Below are positions 8,259-18,383 of a stretch of 64,000 bases of DNA, piece by piece. How positions within the stretch are numbered: position 1 is the stretch's first letter; every line of letters starts with the position of its first letter. The DNA is from Cyanobium sp. PLM2.Bin73 (lineage in GTDB: Bacteria > Cyanobacteriota > Cyanobacteriia > PCC-6307 > Cyanobiaceae), in NCBI GenBank assembly GCA_007694915.1, contig REEV01000059.1, forward strand, positions 55,588 to 119,587. Direction: 5' to 3'. The translations under genes and the position numbers were made by a program. The notes under the pieces are model-generated. The model saw only the letters and a program-made list of their open reading frames with translations, made no database searches and was not told where the DNA came from.

Positions 8259-8648
8259 TCAGGCCAGCAGGGCCCGCAGGCGCCGGGCCAGGCTCTCAAG
8301 GGGCGGTCCCTGCTCAGGCCGCTCGCAGCGCTGGCCCGTGGCGGCCTCCATCCACACCGGATGGCTGCCATGCCAGAGCAGGGGGCGATCGGGATCGGTG
8401 CACCAGGCCAGGGTGAGGTGGAGGTCGGCGCCACTGGGGTAGAGCTCCAGCTCCAGGTCGTCCGCCGGCAGGCGCTGTCCTGCCGGATCCCTTGCCTCCA
8501 ACAGCAGACAGCACTCCTGCAGGGCCTGGTCGCTGTCGCTGGGAACCTGGCAGCGCACCCCATGGCGCAGGGGCCGGCGGCAGAGATCGGCAGCGGCCGC
8601 CACCAGCTCGCAGAGTTCGCCCGCCGGCGGCAGCTCAGGGGTAGGCAC
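8259..8648 (-). CDS. Conserved hypothetical protein
   Basis: A 129-residue acidic soluble protein (MPTPELPPAGELCELV...LARRLRALLA) with several cysteines and no membrane segment or known motif. It overlaps the CIA30-like gene by 14 bases and is the last gene of the minus-strand run that starts at glpX. I do not recognise a family. Compositional match to its neighbours and tight coupling support it as a real gene. Confidence 0.65.
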   Translation of the reverse strand: MPTPELPPAGELCELVAAAADLCRRPLRHGVRCQVPSDSDQALQECCLLLEARDPAGQRLPADDLELELYPSGADLHLTLAWCTDPDRPLLWHGSHPVWMEAATGQRCERPEQGPPLESLARRLRALLA

Positions 8649-9177
8649 GGATGGCGTGCAGGCTGAAGTGAATGGGGCCGGCGCGAAAGCCGCTGTTGGC
8701 GGAGCCGTCGTCGCCGAAGCGCGAGTGCAGCACCTGCAGCCGGTTCACCCGACCCGCCTGGAAGCGCAGCGGCAGCCCCAGGGGCTGAGCCCGCACCGAG
8801 GGGCTGAGCTGGGCAAACGGGATCCGTAGCGTGGTGACGTCCTCGGCCTCGGTGGCAAATTCACACACCCAGCGCAGGCCACCGGGGATCAGCTCAGTGA
8901 GGCCGGCCACCCCGTCGGCGCAGCCCACCGCCAGCTTGAAGCGGCGTCCCTCGCCGCTCAGCTCCAGCTCCAGTCCCTCGTAGTCCGACAGATCCAGGGG
9001 GGGCGAGTACACCGGTGAGCGGCAGCTGATGAAGCCGCCGCCCTCGGCGATCACCTCCCCCTCGAACACCAGACCACCGGGCCCGATCCGGCACTCCCCC
9101 TGGCTGCGGCCCCCCATGATCGTGTCGTTGAGGGCGTGCCAGCCGCTGAAGCCGGCGCCGGCGGTGATCTCGATCAC
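8635..9177 (-). CDS. CIA30-family protein
   Basis: A 180-residue protein matching the CIA30 (complex I intermediate-associated protein 30) family, a galactose-binding-like beta-sandwich. Visible signatures are WHALNDTIMGGRSQGECRI at the start, GGGFISCRSP, LDLSDYEGLELELSGEGRRFK and the closing beta strands to GPIHFSLHAIRAYP. In eukaryotes the family helps assemble complex I. Cyanobacterial members are single-domain and uncharacterised; a role with NDH-1 is only a guess. It follows pgl after 5 bases. Confidence 0.85.
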   Translation of the reverse strand: MIEITAGAGFSGWHALNDTIMGGRSQGECRIGPGGLVFEGEVIAEGGGFISCRSPVYSPPLDLSDYEGLELELSGEGRRFKLAVGCADGVAGLTELIPGGLRWVCEFATEAEDVTTLRIPFAQLSPSVRAQPLGLPLRFQAGRVNRLQVLHSRFGDDGSANSGFRAGPIHFSLHAIRAYP

Positions 9178-9182
9178 AGCTG

Positions 9183-9941
9183 TCAGCGCGATGCCGCCGC
9201 ATTGTCGGCGAACACCAGCACCGGTGTGGCCGGCTGGACCAGCCGGGCCGGGGTGCGATCGACCGGCTCAGCCGGATCGAGCAGGCGCTGCAGAGCGAGG
9301 GCCTTGTCGGCGCCGCTCACCAGAAACACCACACGCCGGGCGGCACACAGCACCGGCGCGGTGAGGGTGATCCGCGGCGTGCCCTTGCCCTCGCCCACGG
9401 CCACGGGGCGGTCGCGCACGCGCGTGGCGGCGGTGCCGGGAAACAGCGAAGCGGTGTGGCCGTCGTCCCCCAGGCCCAGCAGCACCAGATCGAGAACCGG
9501 CGGTGTGCCGGCGCAGAGCTGGGCCAGGGTGGCGGCGTAGGCCTCGGCGCCCTCAGCAGGGCTGGCCAGGTGGGTGGGCACCGGATGCAGGCGGGCGTCG
9601 CGGCCCGGCCCCTCCGCCATCAGGGTGCTGCGCACCAGGCGGGCATTGCTGGCTTCGTCGTCGGAGCTCACCCAGCGCTCATCGCCAAGCAGCACATCCA
9701 CCCGCTCCCAGGGCAGGTGCTCCTGGCCCAGATGGCGGTAGGTGACGGCCGGCGTACGGCCTCCGGCCAGGGCGATCTGGCAGCGGTCCCGCTCCGCCAG
9801 GGCCAGATCGATCGCCGAGGCGATCGTCTCCGAGCAGCGCCGCGCCAGGGCCTCGGGCGACTCCAGCACCTCCAGGCGGACGTTGGCGGCGGAGGGGGAG
9901 GGGGTTTCCGGGATGCTCATCGAGGCGCTCAGCTGAGCCAT
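9183..9941 (-). CDS. pgl: 6-phosphogluconolactonase
   Basis: A 252-residue protein of the SugarP isomerase/6-phosphogluconolactonase (DevB-type Pgl) family, which hydrolyses 6-phosphogluconolactone in the oxidative pentose phosphate pathway. Typical motifs are LAGGRTPAVTYRHL, DVLLGDERWV, LVLLGLGDDGHTASLFPGT and RITLTAPVL. The frame starts at ATG 9941, which overlaps the gnd stop by 13 bases. A second ATG at 9920 (MSIPET) would avoid the overlap. Placement directly after gnd puts two consecutive steps of the same pathway together. Confidence 0.95.
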   Translation of the reverse strand: MAQLSASMSIPETPSPSAANVRLEVLESPEALARRCSETIASAIDLALAERDRCQIALAGGRTPAVTYRHLGQEHLPWERVDVLLGDERWVSSDDEASNARLVRSTLMAEGPGRDARLHPVPTHLASPAEGAEAYAATLAQLCAGTPPVLDLVLLGLGDDGHTASLFPGTAATRVRDRPVAVGEGKGTPRITLTAPVLCAARRVVFLVSGADKALALQRLLDPAEPVDRTPARLVQPATPVLVFADNAAASR

Positions 9942-11347
9942 TCAGTGTGGAACGCGCCGGACCGATCCACACGCTCGTAGGTGTGGGAGCCGAAGCAGTC
10001 GCGCATGGCCTGCACCAGGTTCTGGGGCAGGCGGCCGCTGCGGTAGCTGTCGATGTAATCGAGGGTGCTGGACAGGCAGGGCACCGGGATGCCGGCCTGG
10101 GCGGCACCGGCCACCACCTGCCGCAGCCCCGGGAGGCAGCGGTTGATCAGGGCCGCGAACCAGGGATCCACCATCAGATTGGGCAGCTCCTGGTTGGCGC
10201 TGTAGGCGTTCTGGATGCGCTGCAGCAGCCGGGCCCGGATGATGCAGCCCCCCTTCCAGATCTGACCGATGGCGGCGAAGTCGAGGCTGTAGTCGTAGAG
10301 GCGGGAGGCCTCCTGCAGCAGGGCCATCCCCTGTCCGTAGCTCACCACGCAGGCTGCTGTGCAGGCATCGCGCAGGGGGGCCATGGCGTCGGCGGGGCTG
10401 CCCAGATCGAAGCCGTGAACTGCAGGCCCGGGGATCACCGCCTCGGCAGACAGCCGTTCAGCGCGGAGCGAGCTCATCACCCGGGCATTGAGGGCGGCAT
10501 AGATCGTGGGCACCGGCACGCCCATCTCCAGGGCGCTCACCACCGTCCAGAGCCCCGTGCCCTTCTGGCCGGCGGCATCCACGATCAGCTCCACCAGATC
10601 CCCGCCGGTTTCCGGATCCTTGGTGCGCAGGCACACCTCGGTGATCTCCACCAGGAAGGACGCAAGTTCTTCGGTCTGGTTCCACTGGCCCAGCACATCG
10701 GCCATCTGGTCGCCGTTCATGCCGGCGATCCGCTTCATCAGGTCGTAGGCCTCGGCCAGGATCTGCTCGATGCCGTACTCGATCCCGTTGTGAACGGTCT
10801 TCACGAAGTGACCGGCACCGCCGGGGCCGATGTAGGTCACGCAGGGCCCGTCGTCCACCTGGGCGGCCATCTTGCGCACCAGCGGTTCGATGGCGTCGTA
10901 GGCGGCGCGGGTGCCGCCGGGCATCATGCTCGGCCCCTCCAGGGCCCCCTTGGCTCCACCGGACACACCCATGCCGATGAAGCCAAAGCTGCGGCTTTCA
11001 AGCTCCTTCACCCGCCGTTCGGTATCGGCAAACAGGGAATTGCCGCCATCGATCAGCAGATCGCCCTCCTCGAGCAGCGGAGAGATGGTGGCAATCATGT
11101 CGTCCACGGGCTGGCCCGCCTTCACCATCATCAGGATGCGGCGCGGGCGCTCCAGGGCCGCCACGAACTCCTCGAGGGTGGCGGCGCCGCTGATGTCCTT
11201 GCCGGCGCCCCGGCCGGAGAGGAAGGCCTCCGTCTTGGCGATGGTGCGGTTGTAGACAACGCTGGAAAACCCGTTGCGCTCAGCGTTGAGAACAAGATTC
11301 TCACCCATCACGCCCAGCCCGATGAGGCCGAAATGCGCCGTTCCCAT
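9929..11347 (-). CDS. gnd: 6-phosphogluconate dehydrogenase, decarboxylating
   Basis: A 472-residue protein converting 6-phosphogluconate and NADP to ribulose 5-phosphate, CO2 and NADPH. The Rossmann start GLIGLGVMGENLVLNAERNG, the NRTIAKTE segment typical of NADP binding, MGVSGGAKGALEGPSMMPGG and the substrate region HFVKTVHNGIEYG with its catalytic lysine are all present. The C-terminus carries the helical dimer domain. It is the main night-time NADPH route in cyanobacteria. It overlaps pgl; glgC lies upstream after a 167-base gap. Confidence 0.98.
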   Translation of the reverse strand: MGTAHFGLIGLGVMGENLVLNAERNGFSSVVYNRTIAKTEAFLSGRGAGKDISGAATLEEFVAALERPRRILMMVKAGQPVDDMIATISPLLEEGDLLIDGGNSLFADTERRVKELESRSFGFIGMGVSGGAKGALEGPSMMPGGTRAAYDAIEPLVRKMAAQVDDGPCVTYIGPGGAGHFVKTVHNGIEYGIEQILAEAYDLMKRIAGMNGDQMADVLGQWNQTEELASFLVEITEVCLRTKDPETGGDLVELIVDAAGQKGTGLWTVVSALEMGVPVPTIYAALNARVMSSLRAERLSAEAVIPGPAVHGFDLGSPADAMAPLRDACTAACVVSYGQGMALLQEASRLYDYSLDFAAIGQIWKGGCIIRARLLQRIQNAYSANQELPNLMVDPWFAALINRCLPGLRQVVAGAAQAGIPVPCLSSTLDYIDSYRSGRLPQNLVQAMRDCFGSHTYERVDRSGAFHTEWLS

Positions 11348-11514
11348 GAAAGTTGTCGTTGGCTCCCGCTCAGTGTGAACAGAGCCGGGCCGGGCCGTCC
11401 AGAACCGTCACAACATCAGGATGGTGTGTCATGGGATGCGGATGCTGGGATGCGAGTGGCGTGGCCCATGGGTGCCGCGCCCCATGGGCAGTCCCGTTCT
11501 CCTGGGGGGGTGTG

Positions 11515-12810
11515 TCAGATCACCGTGCCATCGGCGATGGTGGCGTTCTTCACCACCACCACAATGCCGTTGCGGATGTAGAAGTTGAGCTCCGGCCGGT
11601 CGGCCTCCTCAATGCGGTCCTTGTTGGTGATGGTCACGTTCTCGCCAATTCGAACATTCTTATCCACAATCGCGCCCTTGATGGTGGTTCCTTTTCCGAT
11701 GCCTAGCGGGGTGGCGCCCTGCTGCCGCAGGGCCAGGCGTTCTTCCGACGACTCGAAGTAATCCGCCCCCATCACCAGGGTGTCCTGCAACACCACCTGG
11801 TCTTCCACCCGGGACCGGACCCCGAGCACGCAGCGGTGGATGCTGCAGGCCTTGAGCAGGGAGCCCTCACCGATGATCGATTCGGTCACCTGGGCATCCT
11901 GCAGCTTGCTGGGCGGCAGATAGCGGGGACGGGTGTAGATGGGAAATTTCTCGTCGTAGAAGGAAAACGGTGGGTTGGGCTGCTGGGTGAGGGCGAGGTT
12001 GGCTTCGTAGAAAGCCCCGATGGTGCCGATGTCCTCCCAGTAGTCGTCGAAGAGGTAGCTCTGAAGGTTGTCACCGCGTTGCAGGGAGATCGGGATGATC
12101 TCCTTGCCAAAGTCCTTGGCAGCCGAGTGGGAGTTGAGGAGATCGAACAACACGTCGCGGCTGAACACATAGATCCCCATCGAGGCCAGGTGCGGCCGCC
12201 GCTGCGCTTCCTCCGCACTCAGGCCCAGGCTCTGGGTGTCCACGCGCATGGCTTCCAGCGCCTCGCCCTTGGGCTTTTCGCGGAATTCCTGAATTCGACC
12301 CAGGGCATCGGTGCGCATCAGGCCGAAGGCCTGGGCCTGCTCCGGATCCACTGGCAGCGCCCCCACCGACAGATCGGCGCCGGTGTCGATGTGGTGCCGC
12401 ACGAAGAGACTGTAGTCCATCCGGTAGAGCTGATCGCCGGAGAGGATCAGCACATGGTCGATGTCCCATTCCTGGAACAGCCACTGGTATTTGCGCACGG
12501 CATCGGCCGTGCCCTCAAACCAGCTGGGGCTATCGGGGGTCTGCTGTGCGGCCAGCACCTCCACAAACCCCTGGCCGAAGCCGGCCGAGAGGTTGTAGGT
12601 CATCGACAGATGGCGGTTGAGGGAGGCACTGTTGAACTGCGTCAGCACGTAAATCTTGTTGATCTCAGAGTTGATGCAGTTGCTGATCGGAATATCGATC
12701 AGACGATATTTCCCGGCCAGGGGCACGGCCGGTTTGGCCCGCATTTTGGTGAGCGGATAAAGGCGGGTGCCCGCCCCGCCGCCCAGGATGATCGCCAAGA
12801 CCCGTTTCAT
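11515..12810 (-). CDS. glgC: Glucose-1-phosphate adenylyltransferase (ADP-glucose pyrophosphorylase)
   Basis: A 431-residue protein that makes ADP-glucose for glycogen synthesis and is allosterically controlled by 3-phosphoglycerate and phosphate in cyanobacteria. N-terminal catalytic signatures are [35 protein letters not shown] and [11 protein letters not shown]. The C-terminal left-handed beta-helix ends in [18 protein letters not shown]. The frame is open far upstream, but ATG 12810 gives exactly the usual cyanobacterial N-terminus [14 protein letters not shown] and family length. A candidate -10 box lies 31 bases before the start. Confidence 0.98.
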   Translation of the reverse strand: MKRVLAIILGGGAGTRLYPLTKMRAKPAVPLAGKYRLIDIPISNCINSEINKIYVLTQFNSASLNRHLSMTYNLSAGFGQGFVEVLAAQQTPDSPSWFEGTADAVRKYQWLFQEWDIDHVLILSGDQLYRMDYSLFVRHHIDTGADLSVGALPVDPEQAQAFGLMRTDALGRIQEFREKPKGEALEAMRVDTQSLGLSAEEAQRRPHLASMGIYVFSRDVLFDLLNSHSAAKDFGKEIIPISLQRGDNLQSYLFDDYWEDIGTIGAFYEANLALTQQPNPPFSFYDEKFPIYTRPRYLPPSKLQDAQVTESIIGEGSLLKACSIHRCVLGVRSRVEDQVVLQDTLVMGADYFESSEERLALRQQGATPLGIGKGTTIKGAIVDKNVRIGENVTITNKDRIEEADRPELNFYIRNGIVVVVKNATIADGTVI

Positions 12811-12840
12811 GCCCGCCGTCCCATTGGATGGACTGTGGCG

Positions 12841-12846
12841 ACCGTA
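12841..12846 (-). promoter_or_regulatory. Candidate -10 box of glgC
   Basis: TACGGT on the minus strand (plus ACCGTA), 31 bases before the glgC ATG in the 125-base hemA-glgC gap. This fits the TAnnnT pattern of cyanobacterial promoters. No clear -35 box. Confidence 0.35.
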
Positions 12847-12935
12847 CGTGAGTGGCTGGGCATCAGGCCAGGGATGGGAGGGGAGAGGATTGAACTGTTG
12901 CGGGTGAAGGCGGCGCGCACCCGCTGTCGCCGGCG

Positions 12936-14246
12936 TCAGTCGCCTGGGGAGGGCTCCTGAAGCTCGAACAGCTCCTCCAGCACCCGCATGGCGCTGTGGC
13001 GTTGCTGGCGGGGCTGGGGAGCGCGCAGGTTGGTGACGGGGGTGTGGAGGATCTTGTTGATGATGCCCTTGCTGAGGGCTTCCACCACCTTGCGCTCGCG
13101 GGCCGAGAGGTCCGGGCCCATGCGGCTGAGCGCTTTCTGCAGTTCCTGTTCGCGGATGTCCTCGAGCTGACGCCGCAGCCGGTTCACCACCGGTACGGCC
13201 TCCAGACCATCCCACCACTCCAGAAACAGGCGGGCCTCCTCCTGGAGCATGGCCTGGGCCTCTGCCGCCACTTCCCGCCGGGCCTCCTGGTTGCGGCTCA
13301 CCACCTCCTGGAGGTCGTCCACGTCGAAGGCCCGCACCCCCTCCAGGGAGACCGTGTCGGCGGCGATGTTGCGGGGAACGCCGATGTCGATGAGCATCAG
13401 CGAGCTGCGGCGATTGAGCCCGCAGAGCCGCTCGGCGGAGATGATCGGCTCCTCGGCTGCCGTGCTGGTGAACACCAGCGAGCAGGTGCTCAGGCAGTGG
13501 TCAAGGTCGTCCAGGGGGCGGCACTGCACCGGCAGATCGGGGAAGTCGGCCGCCAGCAGCTCCGCCTTGCTGACGGTGCGGTTGAGCAGCACCACGCCGC
13601 GGCAGCCCTTGGCCTGTAGGTGCTGGAGCAGCAGCCGGGCCATGCGGCCGGCACCCACCACCGCCACCTGCTCCTGATCCAGGGGCACCATCTCGTCGTG
13701 GCCCCGGGCCTGACCCACCTTCAGCTGGGCAAGCTCCACCGCCGCCGAGCTGATCGAGACGGCGCCGGTGCCGAGCTTGGTTTCCGTGCGCACCCGCTTG
13801 CCGGTGCTCACGGCCTGGTTCAGGAGCCGATTGAGGATCGGGCCCAGGGAACGGTGCTCCTGGCCCAGGCGCACCATGCGCTTCACCTGGGAGAGGATCT
13901 GGCCCTCCCCCAGCACCAGGGAATCGAGGCCGGCGGCCACCCGCAGCAGGTGGCCCACCGCCTCCTCGTGGTGGTAGGTGAACAGATGGGGGGAGAGCTC
14001 CTCGGTGCCCAGACCGGACACCTCACTGAGAAACGCGCTCACCGCTGTGATCCCCTGCTCCGGATGGCGCAGCAGGGTGTAGATCTCCAGCCGGTTGCAG
14101 GTGCTGAGGATGGAGGCCTCCAGCACCTGATCGTCGCTGCGCAGCTTCTGGAGGGAGTCCTCCATCGTCTGCTCTGGGATGCTGAGCCGCTCCCGGATCT
14201 CCACCGGAGCGGTGCGATGGCTCAGTCCGACAACCGCAATGTGCAT
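12936..14246 (-). CDS. hemA: Glutamyl-tRNA reductase
   Basis: A 436-residue protein catalysing NADPH-dependent reduction of glutamyl-tRNA to glutamate-1-semialdehyde, the first committed step to chlorophyll, heme and bilins. The catalytic Cys50 lies in STCNRLEIY. The N-terminus [20 protein letters not shown] is diagnostic. The NADPH site [15 protein letters not shown] and the C-terminal dimerisation helix with [15 protein letters not shown] are present. Downstream of glpX on the same strand with a 38-base gap; glgC follows after 125 bases. Confidence 0.98.
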   Translation of the reverse strand: MHIAVVGLSHRTAPVEIRERLSIPEQTMEDSLQKLRSDDQVLEASILSTCNRLEIYTLLRHPEQGITAVSAFLSEVSGLGTEELSPHLFTYHHEEAVGHLLRVAAGLDSLVLGEGQILSQVKRMVRLGQEHRSLGPILNRLLNQAVSTGKRVRTETKLGTGAVSISSAAVELAQLKVGQARGHDEMVPLDQEQVAVVGAGRMARLLLQHLQAKGCRGVVLLNRTVSKAELLAADFPDLPVQCRPLDDLDHCLSTCSLVFTSTAAEEPIISAERLCGLNRRSSLMLIDIGVPRNIAADTVSLEGVRAFDVDDLQEVVSRNQEARREVAAEAQAMLQEEARLFLEWWDGLEAVPVVNRLRRQLEDIREQELQKALSRMGPDLSARERKVVEALSKGIINKILHTPVTNLRAPQPRQQRHSAMRVLEELFELQEPSPGD

Positions 14247-14284
14247 GAAGAGAGAGGGAGGGGGCTGATCAGCCGGAGGGGGCC

Positions 14285-15289
14285 TCAGCGCAGGGCGATG
14301 CTCTGGGCTCCCTCCTTCATGTGCACGGTGGTGGTGAAGCGCGCGGTGTTGTCGAGCGTGCTGATCACCAGGGAGCTGGTGCGGGTGCAGTCGGGCTCGA
14401 ACTTCACGCCGTCGAACAGAAGGCCATCGGTGATGCCGGAGGCGGCGAACACCACATTCTCACCGCAGGCAAGTTCCTGGGCTTCATACACCTTGTCGGG
14501 ATCGCTGATCCCCATCTCGGCCAGGCGGGCCAGGTTGCCCTCGCGGGTCAGCCCCTCCCACTCCTTGGTCTGGGCGACGGCCGGGTCGTAGACCAGCTGG
14601 CCCTGGAAGTGGCCACCCAGGGCGCGCAGGGCGGCGGCGGAGATCACGCCTTCGGGGGCGGCGCCGATGCCCATCAGGCAGTGGGTGCCCGTGCCGGCGA
14701 AGCCGCAGGCGATGGCGGCCTGCACGTCACCGTCGGAGATCGGTTGCACGCGGGCACCGGTGGCCCGGATCTCGGCGATCAGGCTCTTGTGCCGAGCGCG
14801 GTCCATCACCACGATCACCAGGTCAGTCTTGGGGATGCCCAGGCACTGGCTGAGAATCTCGATGTTCTCGGTGGCCGACTTGCGGATGTCCACCTTGCCC
14901 TTGGCTGCCGGCGGGGCGGCCAGCTTGTTCATGTAGAAGTCGGGAGCGTTGAACAGCCCTCCCCGGTCGGAGGCGGCCAGCACCGCCATCGAGCCGCGCT
15001 GGCTGTTGGCGCAGAGATTGGTGCCCTCACAGGGATCGACGGCAAAATCCACGCCGGGGCCGCTGCCACTGCCCACCTCCTCACCGATGTAGAGCATGGG
15101 GGCCTCGTCGCGCTCTCCCTCGCCGATGACGATGCGGCCCTGCATCTGGATCTGGCCCATGCGCTGGCGCATGGCCTCCACGGCCGCCTCATCGGCTTCA
15201 TTCTTGAGTCCCATGCCGGTGAGCCGGGCCGAGGCGATGGCCGCCTGTTCAACGACCTCGAGTATTTCCTGAATGAGGGTGCGATCCAC
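14285..15289 (-). CDS. glpX: Class II fructose-1,6-/sedoheptulose-1,7-bisphosphatase
   Basis: A 334-residue GlpX-type phosphatase. In cyanobacteria it is the dual FBPase/SBPase of the Calvin cycle and an essential redox-controlled step. Signatures are [43 protein letters not shown] and [20 protein letters not shown], which supply the metal- and phosphate-binding acidic residues. The start is GTG at 15289. It is first of the minus-strand run glpX-hemA-glgC-gnd-pgl and faces rpe, another Calvin cycle gene, across 254 bases. Confidence 0.97.
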   Translation of the reverse strand: MDRTLIQEILEVVEQAAIASARLTGMGLKNEADEAAVEAMRQRMGQIQMQGRIVIGEGERDEAPMLYIGEEVGSGSGPGVDFAVDPCEGTNLCANSQRGSMAVLAASDRGGLFNAPDFYMNKLAAPPAAKGKVDIRKSATENIEILSQCLGIPKTDLVIVVMDRARHKSLIAEIRATGARVQPISDGDVQAAIACGFAGTGTHCLMGIGAAPEGVISAAALRALGGHFQGQLVYDPAVAQTKEWEGLTREGNLARLAEMGISDPDKVYEAQELACGENVVFAASGITDGLLFDGVKFEPDCTRTSSLVISTLDNTARFTTTVHMKEGAQSIALR

Positions 15290-15513
15290 GGTGATCCGGC
15301 AGGGAGAAAAGGGCTGACACGGAAGCCAGACCTCAGAAGCGGTGGCCGGATCACTGCGCGGGTGTGCCCGTCAGCCCTGAACCCGGATCCCGCCCCTGCG
15401 CTGCCTCCCGGGCCTGAAGCGGAGCCAGCTTATCAGCGCCCCCAGTCAGGGACCCAGTCGGCGCCGCCAGGCCTCTGATGGAGGAGGCGGCGAGCAGCGG
15501 GAGCCCCCGTTCC

Positions 15514-15519
15514 TACAAT
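15514..15519 (+). promoter_or_regulatory. -10 box of rpe
   Basis: TACAAT, 24 bases before the rpe ATG at 15544, is close to the consensus TATAAT. A usual -35 box is not obvious in the GC-rich upstream sequence. The predicted transcript start near 15526 gives a short leader. Confidence 0.55.
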
Positions 15520-15543
15520 GGATGTTTCCTTGCCGGCATCCCC

Positions 15544-16227
15544 ATGAGCGCGAAGTCACTGGTGGTCTCACCGTCGATCCTGTCGGCCGATTTCTCCCGC
15601 CTGGGTGATGACGTGCGTGCCGTTGATCAGGCCGGTGCCGACTGGATCCACGTGGACGTGATGGATGGGCGCTTCGTGCCCAACATCACCATCGGCCCGC
15701 TGATCGTGCAGGCCCTGCGGCCCATCACCAGCAAGCCCCTCGACGTGCACCTGATGATCGTGGAGCCGGAGAAGTACGTGGCCGACTTCGCCAAGGCCGG
15801 CGCCGACATCATTTCCGTGCAGGTGGAGGCCTGTCCCCACCTGCACCGCAACCTGGCCCAGATCCGCGACCTGGGCAAGAAGGCCGGTGCCGTTCTGAAC
15901 CCCAGCACCCCCCTCGACACGCTCGAGTACTGCCTCGAGCTCTGTGACCTGGTGCTGGTGATGAGTGTGAACCCCGGCTTCGGCGGTCAGAGCTTCATCG
16001 ACAGCCAGGTGGACAAGATCCGCGCCCTGCGGCGGATGTGCGACGAGAAGGGCGTGGACCCGTGGATCGAAGTGGACGGCGGCATCAAGCCTGCCAACGC
16101 CTGGAAGGTGATCGAGGCCGGCGCCAACGCCATCGTCAGCGGCTCCGGCGTGTTCGGCGCCAGCGACTACGCCGAAGCGATCCGGGGGATCCGCCAGAGC
16201 CGCCGACCCGAACCGGTGGCCGCCTGA
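15544..16227 (+). CDS. rpe: Ribulose-phosphate 3-epimerase
   Basis: A 227-residue TIM-barrel enzyme interconverting ribulose 5-phosphate and xylulose 5-phosphate in the Calvin and pentose phosphate cycles. Signatures are [61 protein letters not shown] and [13 protein letters not shown], which carry the metal-binding His and Asp residues. The frame is open upstream of 15544, but the ATG there matches the family start and sits just after a good -10 box. It converges on ccsA with 8 bases between stops. Confidence 0.98.
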   Translation: MSAKSLVVSPSILSADFSRLGDDVRAVDQAGADWIHVDVMDGRFVPNITIGPLIVQALRPITSKPLDVHLMIVEPEKYVADFAKAGADIISVQVEACPHLHRNLAQIRDLGKKAGAVLNPSTPLDTLEYCLELCDLVLVMSVNPGFGGQSFIDSQVDKIRALRRMCDEKGVDPWIEVDGGIKPANAWKVIEAGANAIVSGSGVFGASDYAEAIRGIRQSRRPEPVAA

Positions 16228-16235
16228 CCTGCTGA

Positions 16236-17171
16236 TCAGCCCTCGAAGAACCAGCCGTAGCTGTGCAGGCCGATGCCGAGCAGGTTGACGCCGATGTAAC
16301 AGACGGCAATCACCACCAGGCCGGCACTGGCCACCAGTGCCGGCTTGCGGCCCTGCCAGCCCCGGATCAGGCGGGTATGCAGGTAGGCGGCGTACACCAG
16401 CCAGCAGATCAGCGCCCAGGTTTCCTTCGGGTCCCAGCTCCACCAGCTGCCCCAGGCCTCATTGGCCCACACCGCCCCGCTCACCAGGCCCACCGACAGC
16501 AGCAGGAAGCCCACGGTGATGGTGCGGTAGCTGAGGGAATCCAGCTGCTCGGCCACCGTCATCGACACGCTGCTGAGCTGCAGCGGGGCGGCCATGGCCC
16601 CGGGGCCATCGCTGGCCAGGCGGGCCTGGCGGAAGCCGCCGCTGCCGATCGAGCTGCTGCGCAGCTCCAGATCCTGGCCGCGGCTGGTGAACAGCACCGC
16701 CAGCGACAGCAGGGATCCCACCAGCAGGGCGGCGTAGCTGAGCATGATCACGCTCACGTGCATCATCAGCCAGCTGGAGCGCAGGGCCGGCACCAGCGGG
16801 GAGGCCTCCTGAAGCCGGTCGGGCAGGGCGAAACTGGCAAAGGCGACGCAGCCCAGGGCAACCGGGGTGGCGGCCGCCGGTACCAGGGGGGAGGGCCAGC
16901 TGCGTTCCACCAGCAGCTGCACAAGGGTGCAGCCCCAGGCCAGGAAGCAGAGCGATTCGTAGAGGTTGCTGATGGGGAAGTGGCCGGAGTCCAGCCAGCG
17001 CAGCACCAGCTGCGCTGTGAGGCAGAGATTGGCGGCCGCCACCAGCAGGCGCACGGCACCACTGCTGCGTTGCCCGCTCAGCGACCAGAAGGCCAACGGC
17101 AGCACGGTGAGCAGCAGGAAGAAGGTGGCGAGGCCGAGGGCCGTCACCGGATCACGCAACAGGTTGAACAA
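16236..17171 (-). CDS. ccsA: Cytochrome c biogenesis protein CcsA
   Basis: A 311-residue multi-pass membrane protein of the system II (Ccs) cytochrome c maturation pathway. It delivers heme across the thylakoid or plasma membrane to apocytochromes such as cytochrome f and c6. The tryptophan-rich WWD heme-handling loop [16 protein letters not shown] is near residue 245, and conserved histidines lie in [12 protein letters not shown] and [10 protein letters not shown]. About eight membrane segments are visible. The partner CcsB is not in the window. It is the last gene of the typA-lpt run, 33 bases after lptF. Confidence 0.95.
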   Translation of the reverse strand: MFNLLRDPVTALGLATFFLLLTVLPLAFWSLSGQRSSGAVRLLVAAANLCLTAQLVLRWLDSGHFPISNLYESLCFLAWGCTLVQLLVERSWPSPLVPAAATPVALGCVAFASFALPDRLQEASPLVPALRSSWLMMHVSVIMLSYAALLVGSLLSLAVLFTSRGQDLELRSSSIGSGGFRQARLASDGPGAMAAPLQLSSVSMTVAEQLDSLSYRTITVGFLLLSVGLVSGAVWANEAWGSWWSWDPKETWALICWLVYAAYLHTRLIRGWQGRKPALVASAGLVVIAVCYIGVNLLGIGLHSYGWFFEG

Positions 17172-17204
17172 GGTTTGGGGAATACCTGGATATCAGTCTG
17201 ACGC

Positions 17205-18383
17205 CTAGCGGCTGGCCTGGCGCAGCAGACCGGTACCGATCAACAGGAAGATGGCCACCGGCAGCCAGGCCGCTAGCTGGGGCGCCAGGGCGCCGTTGAC
17301 CCCCATGGCACTGAAGCTGAAGGCCACCACGTAGTAGCCGAAGATCAGCAGTACACTGAGCCCGAAACCCTGGCTGCGGCTGCGGCGTCCGTTGGGCCGC
17401 ACGCCCAGGCTGCTGCCCAGCAGAGCGAACACCAGGCAGACGGCCGGGAAGGAGAACTTCTCCTGGATGCGCACCCGCAGCTTGCGGGCGGCGTCGGGAT
17501 CGCCCGATTCCCGAAGCAGGCGCTCGGCGGTGCGGGCCTGGCCGATGGTGAGCAGTTCGGCGTCGGTGGGCAGCTGGGCCACCCGCAGGGGCTGGTTGCC
17601 CAGGGGGTAGAGGTAACGGTCGAAGCGCGCCGAGGTGATGCTCTCCCCCCCCCGCTCACTCACCACGTAGAGCTTGCCCTCCAGAAACTCCCACATCGCC
17701 TCGGCTTCGTTCCAGCGGCCTTCCTCGGCGGTGAGCATCATCCGCTGGCCGGGCTGGGAGAGATCGAGCACGGTCACCTCCTCCATCACCCCCTGGTTCA
17801 GCCGCTGGGCATAAAAGAAATGGGTGAGCGTGCGCTCCCGACTGCCGTCAGGCTGGGTCACCGAGCCGAACTGCGAATAACTAACCCGTTGCCGGTCCTC
17901 CCCCACCACCGCCCGGCCCACGGCCCGGTCCCGGGTGGCCTTGGCCTGGAGCAGGGTGTGGGGCACCACCGCTTCGTTGAAGCCGAAGGTGAGCAGGGTC
18001 ATCACCAGGGCCAGGGCCAGGGCGGGCAGCACCATGCGCCAGGTGGTCACACCAACGCTTCGCAGGGCCGTGAGTTCGCTGTTGCCCGAGAGCTTGCTGT
18101 AGGTGAGCAGGCAGGCCATCAAAGTGGCCATCGGGAAGGAAAGCACCAGGAAGGAGGGCAGCTCCAGGGCCAGCACCTGCAGGGCAATCCCCACCGGCAG
18201 GCCCGATTCGGCGATGCGGCGCACGAGGTCGAACACCGCCCCCACCGAGAGCGACACGGCCGTGAAGGCACCGATGCCGAACAGCAGGGGGCCGATCAGC
18301 TCACCCAGCAGCCAGCGGTCGATCAGTGGCAGCCGCCGCCAGGGAGCCGTCAGGCTTCGTAGTGCGCGGTGGGCCATGGTCAC
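17205..18383 (-). CDS. lptF: LptF/LptG-family permease (YjgP/YjgQ)
   Basis: A 392-residue protein with an N-terminal helix reading [28 protein letters not shown]. The family signature follows ([35 protein letters not shown], split across helices 2-3). A roughly 180-residue extracytoplasmic domain and three C-terminal helices complete the topology. LptF/G form the membrane part of the exporter that extracts lipopolysaccharide from the inner membrane. It overlaps lptB by 4 bases. Cyanobacteria often have one LptF/G-type gene, so the product probably works as a homodimer; that is inferred, as is choosing F over G. Confidence 0.9.
   Translation of the reverse strand: MTMAHRALRSLTAPWRRLPLIDRWLLGELIGPLLFGIGAFTAVSLSVGAVFDLVRRIAESGLPVGIALQVLALELPSFLVLSFPMATLMACLLTYSKLSGNSELTALRSVGVTTWRMVLPALALALVMTLLTFGFNEAVVPHTLLQAKATRDRAVGRAVVGEDRQRVSYSQFGSVTQPDGSRERTLTHFFYAQRLNQGVMEEVTVLDLSQPGQRMMLTAEEGRWNEAEAMWEFLEGKLYVVSERGGESITSARFDRYLYPLGNQPLRVAQLPTDAELLTIGQARTAERLLRESGDPDAARKLRVRIQEKFSFPAVCLVFALLGSSLGVRPNGRRSRSQGFGLSVLLIFGYYVVAFSFSAMGVNGALAPQLAAWLPVAIFLLIGTGLLRQASR

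Noticed and set aside
11348..11514. gnd-glgC gap searched for tRNA, riboswitch or small gene
   Set aside because: No cloverleaf, TTCGA-type T-loop or convincing short frame seen.
9947..11581. Plus-strand open frame of 544 codons
   Set aside because: Antisense shadow of gnd; no recognisable domain.
15290..15543. glpX-rpe gap searched for RNA genes
   Set aside because: Only promoter-like elements (rpe TACAAT; a weak TAAGCT for glpX on the minus strand at 15432-15427) were found.
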